Of a DNA stretch of 64,000 bases, positions 47,501 to 60,255 are shown piece after piece (within the stretch, counting starts at the first letter, position 1; each line of letters starts with the position of its first letter). The DNA is from Primulina eburnea. Its lineage: Eukaryota > Streptophyta > Magnoliopsida > Lamiales > Gesneriaceae. The position numbers and the translations under genes were made by a program. Location of the stretch: contig NC_133101.1 in NCBI RefSeq assembly GCF_022965805.1, positions 7,704,569 through 7,768,568 on the forward strand. Reading direction: 5' to 3'. The notes under the pieces were generated by a model that searched no databases, had not been told where the DNA came from, and saw only the letters and a program-made list of their open reading frames with translations.

Positions 47501-47545
47501 GGTGGAGGAGGTAGAGGTCGTGGCAATGCCAGCCACAAGTGGTGA
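41590..47545 (+). CDS. RH7: nucleolar DEAD-box RNA helicase, RH7/PRH75 type
   Basis: ATP-dependent RNA helicase expected in the nucleolus, acting in rRNA processing. Exons: 41590-42090, 42692-42826, 43180-43320, 43415-43526, 43705-43775, 43913-44067, 44212-44323, 45163-45264, 45379-45439, 45526-45694, 45777-45873, 45957-46051, 46663-46796 and 47316-47545. All are GT-AG and in frame, giving 704 residues. The lysine/glutamate-rich N-terminal tail (about 1-118) is followed by the Q-motif region ([23 protein letters not shown]). Then come ARTGQ|GKT (Walker A, split by the first intron), [52 protein letters not shown] and [10 protein letters not shown]. The tail is the GUCT-type domain and a glycine/arginine/phenylalanine-rich C terminus ([19 protein letters not shown]). 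Start choice: first ATG after a TATA box and conserved MPS beginning. Confidence 0.95.
44450..44970. mobile_element. non-autonomous hAT-like element in an intron of the helicase gene
   Basis: It is 521 bp, flanked by the perfect 8-bp direct repeat CCTATATT (44442-44449, 44971-44978). Imperfect 17-bp terminal inverted repeats are CTATGTAGCACGAATAC and GTATCCATGCAACATAG. Both subterminal regions are packed with GGATACG/CGTATCC repeats (about 44489-44650 and 44868-44960) around an AT-rich centre with no coding capacity. The 8-bp duplication is characteristic of hAT transposition. It lies between helicase exons 7 and 8 and does not touch the splice sites. Confidence 0.88.
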
Positions 47546-48421
47546 AAGCATATACCTTATGCATAGGGATAGAGTACCAGCAATCCAGCATGCTCCGCTG
47601 GGGCATAAAAATTTTGTTGCTGAAGAAAACTTGTACTTGAGCACTAAATGGCTCTCATAACATTTTATTGCCTTATTCTTTAAATGATAACAAGTGTTCT
47701 TAAGTTGATTTAATTTTGAGTGGGTTGATTCAATTGTTTAAATTTTGTCGATATTTTTATTTAATATTAGCTTTGATCCTTTGGGGGATTTGTCTACTGA
47801 TAACGTATGGAACGGAGAAAAAAAGTGTGAAAAAGGTTTTTTTTTTTTTTTATGATTCTCGTGTATAATCCGCGATGAGAAAATTATCGTAATCTTGACT
47901 GTAAATTTTTTATTTTGCATATATATATTGTAGACGAAAATTTGTGTAAAATAGTTTTACGAGTCATATTTTGTGAGATAAATTTTTTATTTAAATCATC
48001 TATGAAAAAATATTATTTTTTATATTAATATCATTATTTTTTATTGCTGTATCATAGATACGGAATCTCGGCTCTTTAGTTTTACTAAATATTATTTTCC
48101 CAATAAAAAATAAGAATAAATCCATCTGAAAAGGTTCAGACCCGGTTTATTTATCCCTTGACGCTTGGCAACCTCATTCCACACCAAGTAGCTCAAGAAC
48201 AACCAAAAAACACTCGGCTGCTCGATTCCATTGAAAATCTGCGAAGAACTTGACCTTTTCTGTCCCGTGTGGATTACATGGAATTATTTATTGCTTCTGG
48301 ATATCTTCAATGTTCGCACCATTTTCTATAGCAGCCATCGATCATATGCCCCTTTCATTCAAATCTCGACCCCCAAACCCCTATTTTCATTGTTAATCGC
48401 CATCTTTGATTGATTCACATA
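47546..48421. other. helicase 3' end and OMA1 5' region, with a degenerate MITE
   Basis: An 876-base gap between two genes in the same direction. A fragment of the 182-bp MITE family lies at about 47933-48045 (GACGAAAATTTGTGTAAAAT, CATCTATGAAAAAATATTA), recognisable but lacking its right end. Nothing else is clear. Confidence 0.55.
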
Positions 48422-50809
48422 ATGGAATGGTGTAGAAGATCGTCGAGATTGATATATGATTCTTTGCATAGCTTTAATTTGAAGATTTCTGTACCCAGAA
48501 ACCCCAATAAGGAAGCTCTCTCGAGAACCCATTTTTCCACCTCTTGTATCAAACCCACTTCTCGGAATTCAAGTATTTGTGGATTTTCTCAACCACTTTT
48601 CAGAAACTCCGCTTTACCAAATTTGCTTCAACAAAGTCAGTGCAAGAGTCCTTTCCTTAATGGAGCAAAACGATTTTACTATGTAGATAGGAACCAAATT
48701 TACCACTTCAAACCCAGGGGATATAAGCGTTGGTCTCAGTTCTCTCCAAGAAATGTTTTGATTGTGGTTTTGGTTGGCTCTGGGGTTGTTATCACCATAT
48801 ACTTTGGGAATTTGGAGACTGTACCTTACACAAAAAGAACCCATTTTGTGCTTTTGTCTAGAAGTCTAGAGAAAGAGCTGGGTGAGAATCAGTTTAAGCA
48901 GGTAAAGAATCAGTTCAAGGGTAGAATCTTGCCTCCCCTTCATCCGGATAGCATTAGGGTTCAAAGAATATCCCAAGATATTATCGAGGCTTTGGAGAGA
49001 GGATTCAAGAAAGAAGAGGTGTGGAGTGATGTTCGATACTCTCCTGAAAGTGTGATTCAGCCTAGTGAGGCTAATACACACGAGACAGTCAGGGCATTGA
49101 GTGATAAGATTGGCGAAGAGGAGATATGGCAAAGTGAACATAAGTGGGAAAAGGAAGATGAGATTCTTGATGATCAGTGGGTTCAGAAGAGTAGGAAGAA
49201 GGGTCAAGAGAAGGGGGTGAAATCCGAAACAGGACATTTGGAGGGGTTAAAGTGGGAGGTTATTGTGGTTAATGAGCCTATGATTAATGCCTTCTGTATA
49301 CCTGGTGGTAAGATTGTTGTTTTTACCGGATTACTCAACCATTTCAGAGCTGATGCTGAGATAGCTACTATTATTGGGCATGAGGTACACACATTCTTAT
49401 GTATATGTTCATATTGTTGGCTAAAAATATTTTGCTGGGCTATCATAGAATCAGTTATTTTGGGGTTAGGATTCGTGTTTTTAGGAAAAAAAATATGCAT
49501 GAAGATGAATTTTTTCATTCGAGGGTGACTGCTCTGCTCCCCTTGTGGTTTGCTTCCTGTGATTATATTTATTAGTTATTTGTTTTATTTATTATTGATG
49601 TAATCTGCATTGTTTTTTACTCTATAGGTTAGTCATGCTATTGCAAGGCATTCGGCTGAACAGATATCGAAAAACCTCTGGTTGACCATATTACAGTTGA
49701 TTCTTTATCAGTTTTTCATACCTGATTTTGTGAACACGATGTCGAATCTGTTCCTCAGGCTTCCTTTCTCTAGAAGGTATATTGAACTAGATGTTCTCTT
49801 TTGTGGGAATGCTTTGTCTCTCCATATTTGTGACTTTGTGCTGATTTTATGTGGTGGTCTAAGTAAAAGTTAAAACTCATTTTTCTTACCTCATTTGAAC
49901 TTCTAACGATTCAGACATTTTCAACTCACGCATTTTTTGTGCTATTTCATTAATCGTCTGATTCCTGGTTGCTGTTTGTTGTCATTTTAAATGCCTGACG
50001 CCACAAATGCTATGTGAGATTGTAGCAGGTAGACATGTTTGTTATTTGGGGCTAGTAAGTTCCTTTTTGATGAGAAACGAAATTCATTAACAATAAAGGC
50101 CAATCTAATGGAAAATAAATAGATGAATGATGCCCATATGGATATTTAGTCTTAACATGACCATATTACACAACTATTAATTTAGGCTGATTTTGGTTGC
50201 CATCCTAGAGCCAATTGCGGTTTTCTTTGTGTTCTTCAGAACTAACACGTTCCTTAATTCTCACAATAGGGCTGTTTTATTCTTCTTAACTGCAATTTGT
50301 ATGATTGAAATATTATTTGAGCAATAAAATTCCTACCAAATCATATTATGATTAAAAATTCAAGAAAATATTTGAGGAACATCCAAGCATCTGACTTTGA
50401 TAGCAAATTGTTCCATCATGTTCTTGTGATATTTCTCAGAAGGTTCACCTCTTTCTTTTTATCTGCCAGTTCAATTGTAAGGCTGCTTTGTTTAATTTGA
50501 TGTCTTGAAAATGGAAAGAAAATTAAACCAAACTAAATTTTTTTAAATCCAAATCTCAGAATGGAAATGGAGGCCGATTATATTGGACTGCTGCTGATCG
50601 CGTCAGCTGGATACGATCCACGTGTGGCTCCCCAAGTCTACGAGAAGTTGGGAAGAATAGTGGGCGATTCGAAATTACAAGATTATCTTGCTACTCATCC
50701 TTCTGGCAAGAAGAGAGCTCTAACATTAGCTCAGGCTAAAGTTATGGAAGAAGCATTCAACATCTATCGCGAGGTGCAGTCTGGGCGAGGGGTTGAGGGT
50801 TTTCTTTAG
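48422..50809 (+). CDS. OMA1: mitochondrial metalloendopeptidase OMA1
   Basis: M48 zinc protease of the inner mitochondrial membrane involved in stress-induced protein turnover. Exons 48422-49384, 49628-49776 and 50560-50809 give 453 residues. A serine/arginine-rich N-terminal presequence (about 1-80) precedes FYYVDRNQIYHFKPRGY, one transmembrane helix (NVLIVVLVGSGVVITIYFG, about 111-129) and LEGLKWEVIVVNEP. The catalytic HEVSHAIARH (about 320-329), third ligand region MEMEADYIGLLL, YDPRVAPQVYEKLG and THPSGKKRA follow. The zinc motif is assembled across the first intron: HE ends exon 1 and VSH opens exon 2. I start at 48422 (MEW) because it aligns with the plant protein; an in-frame ATG lies four codons upstream. 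Confidence 0.95.
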
Positions 50810-53800
50810 AGTTATCGGTAATGCCTCTTAAGCTAAATGGCGACGACACCTGTGGACATTTTGGTTGTATACCTTTTGATCTGCAGCAAAGGGGGTGATA
50901 TTAAGATTAATCTTCTAGATACTTGCTATATATTGTGTGATTTAGCTGAACGCTCGAATCCTCGATTCAGCTTGGGCTTTATTTGGTTGCTGACTGGTTG
51001 ATTTTTGCAGGTAAAATAGTTTACATTTCATACCATTTATCTCTTCATTACAAATAAGGATACGTACATTGTATTATGTACCATACTGAGAATAAACAAA
51101 CCCATTTGTACCCGTCGAGTATTTGTTGAGCATTGACTGATACATCATTGGGTTAACTACTCGAAATAACTAATTTTCTTAAATTGAATAATATTATTTT
51201 ATCGACTGCATCAATATAATTATTATTTATTTATATTTGGCGGACGACACACATGCATTACATGTATAAAACAATGTGACATACACATAAACCAAATGAT
51301 ATAATGAACACAAAATTCAGTAGTTCTCCTAATTATTGATTCCTAACAAATGTCCTTATATCATAAGACTTTGGTTGAACCATAGGATTTCAAAACTATG
51401 CTGCCATAAAGAATTCTTGCATCTTTTATCGATGCTCCCAAATTGTAAGCTTCAAATTTCCCCTCCAACCATAACATGCGTTTTACCTTAACTGAAATCA
51501 ACTCTTACAGAGAAGAGATACAGCAAATAAATGATTTCAAATACAAATTAAGAAACAGTATCTTTTTAAACTGGGTACACCTCCAGGCACAAAGTCGTAT
51601 TAAGATTTGTGCTAACATGCAGTAAATCTCCGCCTTAGAGCTGTAATATATCTTTTTACATATATATCGACAGCAGGAAATTGGTTCATCAGGAATAAGC
51701 AGCCTAAAGGGACACAGCCTGTCTGGTGCAATGCCTTTGGTATCGACCGACATGAAAGCTTCGGATGCAAGACACGAATGGTTCAATTGTCTTTCCATAG
51801 AACCCAAGGGATGAAGTCAACAAAAGGAGTTGAGGTTGGGCGTCCAAGAGTCAGTTCATTTGGTCGGACCAGGATCTACAATGTCCTTTAAACAACTCGA
51901 AGTATGGAAGATATATTCTTTTGGTATGCTTTTAATTAAATCGATATTAGTCTATCAAGGTAGGACTTTACTAGTCACAAAGAAAAAGATGAATAATTCC
52001 TTATCGACGAAGGGTATTTCAGTATGGGCTTCAAGCCTTTTTGTATTGGTGAATTTGGTAGACGTCAATATCACACCACATCTTCTTTTTCGTTTCGTTT
52101 TTTGTATCTGAAACTCGTCGCGGCGAGTTATTTTGCTAATTTTCTTCGAGTTTTCAATGTGTATAGTATATTAATCATCGGCTCAACATTGTCTCGTTTT
52201 CTTGATCTATTTTTCAGTATGCTAATGAGACAAGCTTATTTACACTTAACAGACATTGAGCTGCTTGCATATCCGGAGACTGCATTAATGGTGACTAAAT
52301 CTTTCAAATTGTATACGAGTTCAATCGCTCCCAAAACGTAACATTGATGATTTTCTTAGTAATCTAACAATAAAATTTCGGAACATGATCAATTTCGAAA
52401 ACCAGTCTATTTTATTAATCTTAAAACAAATAATAATAACAAGGATGAACTCTAGAACAGATAATGACTTGAAAAACAAAATAAAAGGTAATGGAAACTT
52501 TGTCCTGCTATTTGATGGCAAAGCTGAGCATTAATATATGCACTGAAACTCAAGTGTCACGAGAGATCGGATTCGAGGTTCAATTATAACAATATTGTTC
52601 TTCAGCTAAAAAAAAACTCTAAAATGTCATGTTGTAACCTTCAATGGTTCTTGGATGGGAGTATTTATAAATGAAAATTGAGACTTCAATTCTCAGATAT
52701 TACTTTGTCAAACTAGCTTATTAGACTTCAAATTATAATGACTATTAATGATATCTATAGTTTTTAAAATTACTATTAGGTAATAGCTGATGACCAGTTA
52801 TAAAGTTAATGTCTCTTTTCAGTTTTGCAACATAACTAAAAAAAAAAACTATAAAAGAACATACACATTTAGGAATTTTTATTGGATAATTGATTTGAAA
52901 ATTTGTACAATTTATATATGCATATTTTCCAATTTGCAATTTTGGATCAATATGTTATTAAATTTCAGTCTTAGTCCATTATCTATGTTTTTCTCTCAAT
53001 TTTTGTCATTTTTTCAACTTGATACATTCAATTGACGTCGACGTAGTCGTCATGCGTGAGGTGTCTCACGAATATTTCTTATGAAAAATGACTAAATTTA
53101 TCAAAATCTTAAATATATATGATCAAACCTCAATTTCGATAATACAAATGACCAAATTTGTATAAGGACAAAGAAACATCAGACTGAAAATTGTAATTTT
53201 CCATTAAAAAAAACTAAATTTGAATGGAAAAATTAATGTATAGTAAAATAAGAAGATTAAGCATCGAAATTTGTTTTTATTTTTATTTTAAACACAAATC
53301 AATTTAATACTATATTTAAACATGAAAATTCATTCCAAACTTATCTTAGTTTCCATGCAACCAAATATGTATATTTCAAGTCGCGTCATTTTCAACTATT
53401 TTTTAAAATTAAAAAATGATCGAACAAAATAATATAATTATAATATAAATATAAATATTCGAGGTAGAGGACCAGTCTAATATATTTAATACAGTCCCAC
53501 ATTCTTTTCACGTATAATTTAAAGTAACGTGTCCGTATCTCATCCTAACGAAGTAAGCAAAAATCGCATTTGTCGTTTTCCCGATTTTTATATTTGCACA
53601 TTGTACGTACTTAAAATCGTTGTCACCAATCGAAGTTTGCTGAAACGAAAGACAAAATGAATGGAAGAAACAAGATAAAATATTATCACTTGAGAATTAA
53701 TTTGGTGTTACAGCTCAAGTTTATCGTTTTATAATAAATTGCAAATGCCACCCGTGTTATTTTTTAAATTTACGAAAATTCCCTTTTATGAAAAATCAGT

Positions 53801-55592
53801 AAGCTAAATACCATGAAATATTAAATTTATTGGTCAAATTACATGAAAAAAATAATGCACCTGGTGCTGTACCAGTTGATCATCTGCTGGACCTCACACA
53901 GTGTCAGATAAATTTGAAAAATGTCAGATGAAACGAGATGATCAGCTGATCATTTCGTGTAAAAAGTGCACAACATCATGTGTTGTGTTTTCAGCCACAA
54001 TAGATGATCCAAATCTTTATTTGCACGTGTTAATGTATAATAAATATTAATCTTGATATTATTTAAATATCAGTTCGATGGAAACATTAATAATACATAA
54101 ATAATAATGCAAATGTTCATGATAAGTAGTTGCCTATCTTAGTCTAAAATGTTTAATATATAGACTATACTAACTCTGTCTCGAATATATAATATATGCA
54201 ACATTTTTTTCCAGTTGTTTCAGATACATTGTCTCTTTTCTACTTCGAGTAACATTTGTTCTTGTTTTTCTTTGCTAATATCGCGCTAAATTTTTCGAAA
54301 GATGTTCAACCATATTTGTAATAAATAAATAACGATAAAATAGAAAATTTGTTTGAAAATTTTGTTTTTTTCTAATGAATTTTCTTAATCTATGTGAATA
54401 AATAAGCTTATATATTTAGTTCGTCGTATATTTTCGTCAATTTTGGATATTATGATTTTATAAATATAAGTTTCAGTTGTAGATTTCGTGGTTGTGTTAT
54501 GTATTATTCAAATTTACTGAAGTTATGCTTGTGTTATGTTAAATGGTCAAGTTTGTGATAGGAACTAGCAAAAATGTATTAGATTAGTGAAGTAATAATT
54601 AAATACTTCGTTAAATAAAAATTATGTTGAAGTATAACACACTCTATTACTTCTATATTAAACACAAAAGGTAAGAAATTAAAGTAATACAATAAAAATA
54701 TTTCGATAAATTCAAATCATGAAGAAATAAAAGAACATATCTACTTCACCACAGTTTAAAAATTATGAAGTCGTACATAAAAATTATTTCATCAATTTGC
54801 AAATAGTAAAATTATTTACATGAATGCTATCGCTATATTTAGCGACAGGTTAATGATAAACCGTCGCTACATGTAGCGAAGCTTATTAATAAACCATCGC
54901 TACAAGACTGGTCAAAGACTTCGTTTTTTTTATGAGCCACCAGTTCGGTTATAAGGTAAACTAAAAAGATATATATATTTTTTTCATTTCATATGTGTCT
55001 ATTTCGTTATTTATCTGTCTATTTCTTCGTGTAATAGCTTAAGTATATAAGCAAATTTTTACTAATGTATTTTTTTTAAAAAATATTTTATTTACATATT
55101 CTAATACTATTGTATACTTTTTGGTGTATAATTACATTAATCAACTAATTCATTCACGGGAATTCGAAAACTCGTGATTGTGAGAAGGGTCAAAATTATA
55201 CAAGATTTATTTTGTCTTTTTTCCAAGCGGATAAAACAAGAAGTTATCATACCAAATTCATGTATTAGGGACCATTCGTGCACAAAATCCAATACATGCA
55301 GGCTGCAGCAACTCAAAATTTACCAAATCATTTGATTATTAAATTATAAAATATAAATATTTAGCTCATGTTTTAGAATAATGTTAAATTGTTGATGTGC
55401 TACATATATACGGTCAGGATATACACACACACATACTAATACGGTCAGAACGGTTTAACGGGGTGAACCAACATGTTATATTGCGAAAAATTATCAATCT
55501 AACTTATCTATTTTATACGACAGGATATACCGACCGGATGAAACTAGATCTTTTTGACCTTTTTAAATCTAATGCATTCCTATTTATTTATA
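50810..55592. other. AT-rich intergenic DNA, about 4.8 kb
   Basis: The beginning is probably the OMA1 3' untranslated region. No ORF here shows a family motif. A slightly GC-richer patch at 51690-51900 and several poly-A/poly-T tracts are the only texture. A possible transposon remnant is listed at 54838-54905. Confidence 0.5.
54838..54905. mobile_element. fragment with AGCGAC/GTCGCT repeats, possible transposon subterminal remnant
   Basis: Short inverted motifs TAGCGACAGG, ACCGTCGCTAC, TGTAGCGA and CCATCGCTAC cluster within 70 bases. Repeats of AGCGACGGT are common in the subterminal regions of plant CACTA-type elements. No termini or target duplication are seen, so assignment is weak. Confidence 0.3.
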
Positions 55593-55774
55593 GAGTCGGT
55601 CTCATGTGAGACCGTCTCAAAGATCATAATCTGTGAGACGGGTCAATCCTACCCATATTCACAATACAAAGTAATACTTTTAGCATAAAAAGTAATACAT
55701 TTTCATGTGTGACCCAAATAAAGATCCGTCTCACAAAATACGACCCGTGAGACCGTCTCATACAAGTTTTTGTC
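55593..55774 (+). mobile_element. 182-bp MITE family, full-length copy
   Basis: GAGTCGGTCTCATGTGAGAC to ACAAGTTTTTGTC, exactly 182 bp, inside a perfect 9-bp direct repeat TTATTTATA (55584-55592, 55775-55783). Confidence 0.9.
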
Positions 55775-55783
55775 TTATTTATA

Positions 55784-57352
55784 TTATATTAATTTTGATG
55801 TAGTTGTGGGTCATATTAATCATTTAACTTTGTTAAATATTAATTTGATCTTAGAAATTATATTAAAATATAGAATCAAACAAATTCTTTGGATGCTCCG
55901 TACAAGATCAACAGGAATACGGCTTTTCTGCCACAATCATTTTAGGGGTTTATGGTCTCGAGAGTCAATCTATCATTGATTGAATTTTTCATATTTTTAT
56001 CGCCATAATTTAAATAACTTTTCGTTCAGTAATTTTCCGAATAAAACAAGTGTGAGGATAGGTAGGATCTCTGACAGAATCCTAAGCATTGTCTTTTAGT
56101 TGTTAGGAAAAAAAGGCAGAACCAACAAATGGGCGCTCAGACAAAGTTATACGATGCTGCGAGTTGCAAAGTATGCTCAAACAATTGAGAAATTTGAGAA
56201 TAGATGTGCCCTCTTGCAACCACGCGAATGGAGAGCTAGCTTGGTGCTCGATTCAGTTCGAATTAGTCCGAGTTAACGCCTCTAGTATATTATGAATCAG
56301 CCTCATCAATATGATATTTTGAAAAATACTTTAGAATTAATGATTATTGTTAATTTATTCATAATTGAAATCCATAAGTTTTTAAATTTATATTTTATTA
56401 ATGTTACGAGACGTTAGGTCCATGTGTGTATATATATTATTGCACACTAAAAGCCAAGAAAAGCGACAGGAGCGTGTAGGCGACGTTTCCAAAAATTTTA
56501 TTTGTAGGAATGTGTGTGCTTAATATCGTAGGAAGAATTTTGCAGCACTTTAAGGACAATGTCGGAATTAAGTGTCGCTTTTGTATTTTATGTCCCGAAA
56601 CTTCCAAAATTCAAATATATATATATAGAAAACATGAATATTAATGATAAGATTGTAATTTACTCACGATTTATTTTATTTTTGTTGTATTATATAGTTT
56701 CATGACACGTAGTAAAATAAATTAAACAACACCTGCACTAAAATCCATTTTATTGACAGCTCTGTCCATTCGTAATGGATTCTAGCTAGATCAAATTATT
56801 ATTACTCATGATTCACTTTGTGGGTCATGTTTTTTTCTCATGGATTTTTCAAATGTCAAAATTAGGGAGTATTTATTTTTATGTAAAAAAAATTAATTCT
56901 TCAATTTTCCTTTTCCTTAATTTCAAAATTTAGAATCATTGTCGATAATTAGATATCTAATGGTATACATGGTGGTTAATCATGAGAAGCCAACCTTATA
57001 ACATTATAAGGTTGCATGTAATAGATGATCTCACTGACTTAAGATGCATTTGACATATTTAAACAATCATACTATAAAAAGATAAAATTTGAAATTCCCC
57101 TCGAATCATATTTATCTTATTCCATTATCAACAAATTTAACAACATACCCCACTTCTTCAACTATTTGCATCCGTTTACCCTACACCCCACAAAACATAG
57201 ATCATAAAATTCATGTGTTATATATATTAAACATTATATATTTCATGCCTGTAGATCAAACAAAACTAGCTAGCGATCCCTAATTGAAAATCAAACTTCA
57301 ACTTCTGATATATTAATCAAGAAACCCTAACTTGCTAGGGTTCAAGAATTAA
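55784..57352. other. AT-rich DNA downstream of the gibberellin 20-oxidase
   Basis: No gene is supported. A perfect hairpin AACCTTATAA-CA-TTATAAGGTT lies at 56992-57013, about 340 bases beyond the 20-oxidase stop codon. Confidence 0.5.
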
Positions 57353-58872
57353 TCAGGACCGGATCGTCTTTTTTCCGTTGTTCTTGTTGTGGATCCAAAC
57401 GGAGAAATTGTTAAGCGTATTCATGTCGGCTCTGTAATGTTTCTGCGTAAACTCGAGGAGGTTTGGCCATCTGAAATCAGGATATAGTCTAGGATAATTT
57501 GAGTCCACCAATTCAGGTGGTGGGCACACCACCTTATCCTTCTTAGGACAGAGGAAAAAAGCTAGAGATTTCCTAGTACATTTGTTGTTCACCACTGCCC
57601 TGTGCAAGCAACTTTTGTACCTCCCATTTGTAAGTGCCTGTCCCGAAAAAAAAAAACCCACAATTCTTTATAGGAAAATGATCCGTTTAACTTATATTCG
57701 GGTGGTCATATATTGTAGCGAGTACATTAGAGCAAGCTGAACTAAAGATGAGTCAAATGATATTCTAGAAATCAATCTTGATTACCATGAATGTGTCGCC
57801 TATGTTGACGACGAAAGCATCGAAGTTCGGAGTGATCGATAGCCATTCTTCGTCGACGAACACTTGGAGTCCACTGACTTTGTCTTGGTGAAGAATGGTT
57901 AGCGACGTGGGGTCGCAATGAGGTCCCGTGCCAAGGGTCTGATCTGGTTTTTGGCACGGCGGGTAGTAGTTTAATCTCATTATAGATTCATTTTCTTCGA
58001 AGAATTCTTTGAAATGGCTCTGGCTCACTCCGAGGCTCATCCCCAAGAGTTCCACGATCTCTAGAGAAAGTGTGCTCATGGCATTACAATAGTCTTGGTA
58101 TACTCTCCTGAAATTATACGTTCAACACTTTAATGATTGAGAATTTAGATAGAAAAATAAACTTTAAACTAGTGGTGGGTACGTGAACGAAAAAGTGGGA
58201 GCATATATTGAATGGTCTTACTAATTATTGTGAGACAATAATTATTAATCGACGCTGGTGACATATATCAATCATTTCCTGTCTTAAAAGAAAATTCAAG
58301 AACTTAAAAAAAGGCAACATTCTAACTCACCCCAAGCGTAAGAAATCGTCGCCCAATGTCTCTTGAAAGTAGTCTTCCACAACGTGCGATGACTCCTTGT
58401 CCGCGGAGTAGTGAAACGAGAGTGTTTCTTTCCATGGTAGCTTCGACGAAAATCGTCCCGTGAAGCTACTAGCATAACCACAATGCTCGCCAAGTTTCCT
58501 TTGAGCCCTTTGCTTCTCATGAAGCGGTTGCTCGAAGAAACAATCCATGTAACGGTGAGCATCCGATATGAGTTTAGGGTTAACTCCATGATTCGTCACT
58601 AGGAAGAAACCGTGCTTTCGGCACGCTTCTCCCACGATCTCGGATGCTTTGGTAGAGGCGATAGGGTCACCGGAGAGGAAGCCTCCGAGGTCGATGAGGG
58701 GGATATTGAGCTCCTGAGGATTCGCGCTAGGCTTCTCATGATCGGGCCACACGAATTCCGACGGTATGTTGGATTGTTGTCGGAGCAATGATGGATCGAA
58801 AATGAGTGACTTCCCTTGCTCGTCTCCGTGTTTGTGGGCAAGCTTATTCTCGATCATGCACTCTATCGTCAT
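57353..58872 (-). CDS. GA20ox: gibberellin 20-oxidase
   Basis: Cytosolic 2-oxoglutarate/Fe(II) dioxygenase that oxidises C-20 of GA12/GA53 in steps to give GA9/GA20, a rate-limiting part of gibberellin synthesis. Exons 58331-58872, 57786-58107 and 57353-57637 (GT-AG, in frame) give 382 residues, the usual length. Motifs: [48 protein letters not shown] (LPWKET, about 152-157), NYYPPCQKP (co-substrate region), iron ligands in [13 protein letters not shown] and HRAVVNNK, and the RXS 2-oxoglutarate contact in TRKS. The intron positions are the conserved ones of this family. Which paralogue it is cannot be told from the window. Confidence 0.96.
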
Positions 58873-59635
58873 TGGATAAGTTTCGCGAGCACCTTGATCA
58901 AGAACCGGAACCGTTATTTAACGATAATATATAAGAAACGGAATCACAGAGAACGAAGAAGAGAACAAGAGAGGGAATTAATGAAAGAAAATTTAAGAGT
59001 TGTGATAAAGAAAAAGCCAAGGCCGCTCGTAGGTGAGCAAATCTTGGAATCTTTATAGTCTCCCTCGTCGTGTCCCCAACATAAACAACAAAAGTTAGAT
59101 ACTTGCAACCAAGGGCTTCGTGAGATTTTTATTCCAAAAAGAGCCCCCAAATTGTAAGAAAATTACGTTTTGGTCCATCGTGCATTAACTATTTTGTAAA
59201 CTTTTGGAAGATGAACAATTCCTTGATGGCTTTTGGCGTTTCTTTTGGTTGGGAGGAATGATTAATCAACTAACCTTATATTGCAAGGGATACTATAGGA
59301 ATAATTTATTTTTTTAACAGACATTATCAAAATATCTGAAAAATACACTTTAGCTGATCATTCATAAAATTGATCTAAATAATAAATTTTTTGTGTGAGT
59401 ATCGAAAAATCATGTTCTTATAAATTTGAATAAATGACAAATGAAGAAGATGAACATTACCTCCGGCCATCGATATTCGCGCAAACTCGGGATGATATTT
59501 TGATATCAAATCTTTCTAACTTTTAATTAGCTTGTAAGCCTTCTAAACACTCTCTATATGTATGGTGGAATTTTTCTTTGAAGATATGTGCTAAGGGACC
59601 CCTCAAATGTCCCTATTTATAGGCATACTTATTAT
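58873..59635 (-). promoter_or_regulatory. upstream region of the gibberellin 20-oxidase
   Basis: Non-coding, AT-rich, with TATATATT-like sequence near 58926-58934 on the minus strand close to the start codon. I see no recognisable hormone-response array. Confidence 0.4.
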
Positions 59636-60051
59636 TATAATCAATTAAAATCTGGGATTGTAATCAATCAAAAAATAATATTATGAATTCGAGGAATCAA
59701 AAATAAAATTATAATGAGATTATGCATATGAGGAGAGATCATGCAATGAAGATTACATTATAACAAGATTATGCTTAGAAAAATATCCAAAAATTTTAAT
59801 AGAGTAAAAAAAAATAATGGATAAGATTAGTGAGTTTGGATAAATTGATAGATGTTGAATGGATTTAAGATTCACTATAATAATTAAAATCTGGGATTGT
59901 AATCAATCAAAAAAATAAAATTATGAATTTGAGGAATCAAAAATAAAATTATAATGAGATTATGCATATGAGGAGCGATTAGTGATCAGATTATGCAATG
60001 AAGATAAGATGCAATGAGGGAAGAAAAGACATGAGAAAATAGGGTTTGCAA

Positions 60052-60206
60052 GACCGCACCCGCGGTCATAAATTATGGAATTTTGTAAGAAAGGCTGTAG
60101 CCACACCGCACCCGCGATGCTAGAAGGACCGCACCCGCGGAAAAGCTGCCAAAGCCGAAGCATGAGCGCACCCACGCTCTTGGAATCACCGCACCCGCGG
60201 TCATGC
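60052..60206 (+). repeat. ACCGCACCCGCGGT motif array in solo LTR D
   Basis: Five copies with small changes: ACCGCACCCGCGGTC (twice), ACCGCACCCGCGATG, ACCGCACCCGCGGAA and GCGCACCCACGCT, spaced 15-45 bases. It occupies the position in U3 where A has GCGCATATGCGC. Confidence 0.88.
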
Positions 60207-60252
60207 GTGTAGCTTGAAAAATAAACCACGTTTCCTGTGTTGCATGCAGTAT

Positions 60253-60255
60253 ACA

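Noticed and set aside
48410..49528. OMA1 as a single-exon 372-residue protein ending in intron sequence
   Set aside because: The frame continues past a GT donor at 49385 into AT-rich intron. Splicing to 49628 restores the HEVSH zinc motif and the conserved C terminus.
51505..51807. 100-codon minus-strand ORF and a GC-richer patch at 51690-51900 downstream of OMA1
   Set aside because: No family motif, no splice pattern and no second exon could be found. It may be part of a non-coding transcript but cannot be supported.
57765..57785. Extension of gibberellin 20-oxidase exon 2 to VIKIDF at 57765
   Set aside because: The family continues from GDTFM directly to [18 protein letters not shown] donor after ATG at 57786 and an acceptor at 57638 give exactly that join.
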